Shown: one piece after another, positions 62,145-64,000 of the stretch
How positions within the stretch are numbered: position 1 is the stretch's first letter
How the letters are laid out: each line of letters begins with the position of its first letter
DNA from: Blautia parvula
GTDB lineage: Bacteria > Bacillota > Clostridia > Lachnospirales > Lachnospiraceae
Assembly: GCF_020215665.1 (NCBI RefSeq)
Contig: NZ_CP084061.1
Coordinates: forward strand, 2,388,001-2,452,000
DNA: 64,000 nucleotides
Reading direction: 5' to 3'
Position numbers and translations under genes: made by a program
The notes under the pieces: model-generated
What the model saw: the letters and a program-made list of their open reading frames with translations, nothing else
The model's database searches: none
What the model was told of the DNA's origin: nothing

Positions 62145-63929
62145 TTAACGGCTCTTTTCCTCTTCCTGGGTTGTTGTCTTGGCGTCTTTCTTGGCCCCCA
62201 GTGTTACGGTTATGGTCTGTTCTTTGTACTCACCGTTCTGGGCACGTGAGATAACAAAATCCACGCTCTCCCCTGCTTCGTAATACTGCAGTCTCTCGAT
62301 CAGCTCATCTCTGGTATTCAGGCTTGTTCCGTCAATTTTCAGGATGACATCGCCCTTCTGGATACCGGCCTGTGCTGCCGGACCGTTTTCTTCCAGGCTG
62401 TATACAAAGACACCTACAGGCATACCGTACACCTGAACTGCCTCGGATGTCACATCCGTACATGTGATGCCGAGATATGATGCTTTATTTTCATCTTCCA
62501 CTTTATATCTGGTCTCTTTGCTCATCAGGTCATCCAGGATCGGTTCTGCTTTGGAGATTGGAATCGCGAAGCCCACACCCTCCACTTCATTGGAGGCGAT
62601 TTTCGCTGAATTGATGCCCACCAGCTCCCCATTCATATTCAGAAGGGCGCCGCCGCTGTTGCCCGGATTGATGGCTGCGTCTGTCTGGATAAATGTGCTG
62701 TCTGCATTCTCAGAGCTCACCTGACGGTTCAGGGCACTTACATAACCGCTGGTCACAGACTGCCCGTATCCCAGGGCATTGCCGATAGCCACTACTTGGT
62801 CACCCATAGTCAAAGAGTCGGAATCACCGATGGTGGCTACTTTGATCTCCTCCAGAATATCCTGAGGGATATCGGAAAGCTTTACAGAGATAACTGCAAG
62901 GTCATTATCAGCATCCGTACCTTTTACCTGAGCTGCCACTGCACTGCCCGGACTTTCCGTTTCTTCCCCGTCGACACCCTGTTCGCTGCTGGTTTTCTCC
63001 ACCTGGGAACTGGTAACCGCGCTGCCGTCCTGATTGGTGAAGAATACCGTCAGGGAATCCGCACCGCTTACCACGTGATTGTTGGTGGCGATCAGAAGCT
63101 CTGTGTCATTCTGGCTCACAATGATTCCCGAACCGTTGCTTGTGGCCTCCTGTGCCTGCTGTCCATAGAAATATTTGTAGATGTCAGGAAGCTCCTGAAC
63201 ACTCACCCCTACAATAGAGACAATGGAGGGCATGGCGTTCTTTGCCACCTGCGCTACAGTCGCACCGGATGTGTTGGAGCTGCCGGTGCTGATTGCATCC
63301 TTTCCCTTTGCGGGAGTATCTCCTGTTGTCTGAGTGTTTTCTATTTTTACATTCTCTTTCGGGTTTACTTTATCGCCCACATAATTGGTGGCCTGGAAGA
63401 CAATGCCTGCCACCAGACCGAACACTGCCGCACAGGCTGCCGCTGTTCCCAGTTTCTTGCCGATTCCGCCCTGGGATTTTCCGGGCTTTTCTTTTTTATT
63501 GTTTTCCGGAGGAATGGGGGAGGTAAATTTATAGGAATCATAGTTTTTCTTCCGTTCCTTCTCATACCATTCTTCTTTTCCGGACTCGCTTTTGTAGGAC
63601 CTGGCATATACAGGATTTTCCGGCGTAGGGGCCGGCGCAGGTTCTTCTGCTCTCTGCTGTCCACCTGCCGGCTGCTGAGGAGCACCGGCTTCAGCCGCTC
63701 CTGACGCTGTATCTGTATTTCCATATACCGGTGTTTCTGAAGCCGCTTCTGCGTTTCCATAACCCGGTGCTGTCTGCTCCTGCTCTGTTGTTTTTTCTTC
63801 TGCGGCTTCTTTCATGGTAAAGTTTACGCTGCCCGGAGTTTCCGTAATGGAAGGATTTTCTTCCGGTCCCTTATGTTCTTCCGCCATGCCGCGGTTCTCA
63901 TTCATGCCCTCATTGAATTCTTCACTCAT
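62145..63929 (-). CDS. htrA: HtrA/DegP-type membrane-anchored serine protease
   Basis: A 594-residue S1C protease. A long disordered N-terminal region rich in Glu, Pro and Ala (about 1-150) lies in the cytoplasm, followed by one membrane helix (about 160-178) and an extracellular linker. The trypsin-like domain has the triad His285 (NNHVV), Asp343 (NDLAVISV) and Ser425 (GNSGGALL). A C-terminal PDZ domain (about 480-570, KGDVILKIDGTSLNTRDELI) follows. A 30-residue Ser/Glu-rich insertion precedes the Asp. It would degrade or refold misfolded exported proteins. I chose the ATG at 63929 with GGGAGA upstream; a longer frame starts at 63947. Confidence 0.93.
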   Translation of the reverse strand: MSEEFNEGMNENRGMAEEHKGPEENPSITETPGSVNFTMKEAAEEKTTEQEQTAPGYGNAEAASETPVYGNTDTASGAAEAGAPQQPAGGQQRAEEPAPAPTPENPVYARSYKSESGKEEWYEKERKKNYDSYKFTSPIPPENNKKEKPGKSQGGIGKKLGTAAACAAVFGLVAGIVFQATNYVGDKVNPKENVKIENTQTTGDTPAKGKDAISTGSSNTSGATVAQVAKNAMPSIVSIVGVSVQELPDIYKYFYGQQAQEATSNGSGIIVSQNDTELLIATNNHVVSGADSLTVFFTNQDGSAVTSSQVEKTSSEQGVDGEETESPGSAVAAQVKGTDADNDLAVISVKLSDIPQDILEEIKVATIGDSDSLTMGDQVVAIGNALGYGQSVTSGYVSALNRQVSSENADSTFIQTDAAINPGNSGGALLNMNGELVGINSAKIASNEVEGVGFAIPISKAEPILDDLMSKETRYKVEDENKASYLGITCTDVTSEAVQVYGMPVGVFVYSLEENGPAAQAGIQKGDVILKIDGTSLNTRDELIERLQYYEAGESVDFVISRAQNGEYKEQTITVTLGAKKDAKTTTQEEEKSR

Positions 63930-64000
63930 GATACATTCTCCCTTCACTGCTATCTATCCTGAAATATCTTACTATTTATCTTTCTGAAACATAGTCTACC

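Overview
The window looks like chromosome from a gut Firmicute of the family Lachnospiraceae, most likely Blautia or a close relative. This is inferred from the moderate GC content, strong AGGAGG-type ribosome binding sites, the rho-rpmE-DUF1385-prmC-prfA block, the YesM/YesN and ROK sugar regulators, and the DUF1858 and small-ferredoxin genes. Almost all genes lie on the minus strand. I saw no rRNA, tRNA, CRISPR array, transposase or prophage gene.

Layout. 1-4.2 kb: a family 18 glycosidase-like protein cut by the window edge, a small unknown gene, mecA, DUF1858, a 56-residue 2[4Fe-4S] ferredoxin and a MerR regulator. 4.3-15 kb: a carbohydrate operon reading ROK repressor, solute-binding lipoprotein, two permeases, GH29 alpha-L-fucosidase, iron-type alcohol dehydrogenase, UroD-like protein, short-chain dehydrogenase, with a second ROK gene upstream. 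The UroD-like gene sits between two diverged direct repeats that carry the end of the dehydrogenase gene. 15-22 kb: a YdcZ-type transporter, the arginine operon argC-J-B-D and divergent argG, with a possible arginine-rich leader peptide before argC. 22-27.4 kb: class III ribonucleotide reductase fused to a redoxin domain behind paired NrdR boxes, HflX, and an acetyltransferase. 27.5-33.7 kb: a GntR (YtrA-type) regulator with its ABC transporter, a GH78-type rhamnosidase, and an AbiE toxin-antitoxin pair. 33.7-43.1 kb: two YhgE/Pip membrane proteins followed by a BceRS-like two-component system and a BceAB-like transporter, with a BceR-like box before the transporter. 43.2-46.7 kb: TPR lipoprotein, glmM and a sugar nucleotidyltransferase. 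47-54.6 kb: a second sugar transporter (binding protein plus two permeases), again followed by a UroD-like gene and preceded by a YesM/YesN pair. 54.8-64 kb: housekeeping genes prfA, prmC, DUF1385, rpmE and rho, then a glyoxalase, an atypical ClpX and a membrane-anchored HtrA protease.

How it fits together. Two independent sugar-uptake operons both end with UroD-like methyltransferase-family proteins, so a step on a methylated or otherwise unusual substrate is possible but unproven. Regulation is local and often visible: ROK, GntR, AbiEi, BceR-like and NrdR-like sites all lie at the promoters of the genes they probably control. The least explained items are the UroD insertion scar, the Pip-Bce module, the ClpX paralog with an altered substrate-entry loop, the inverted repeat filling the ferredoxin promoter, and the dispersed hairpin repeats.
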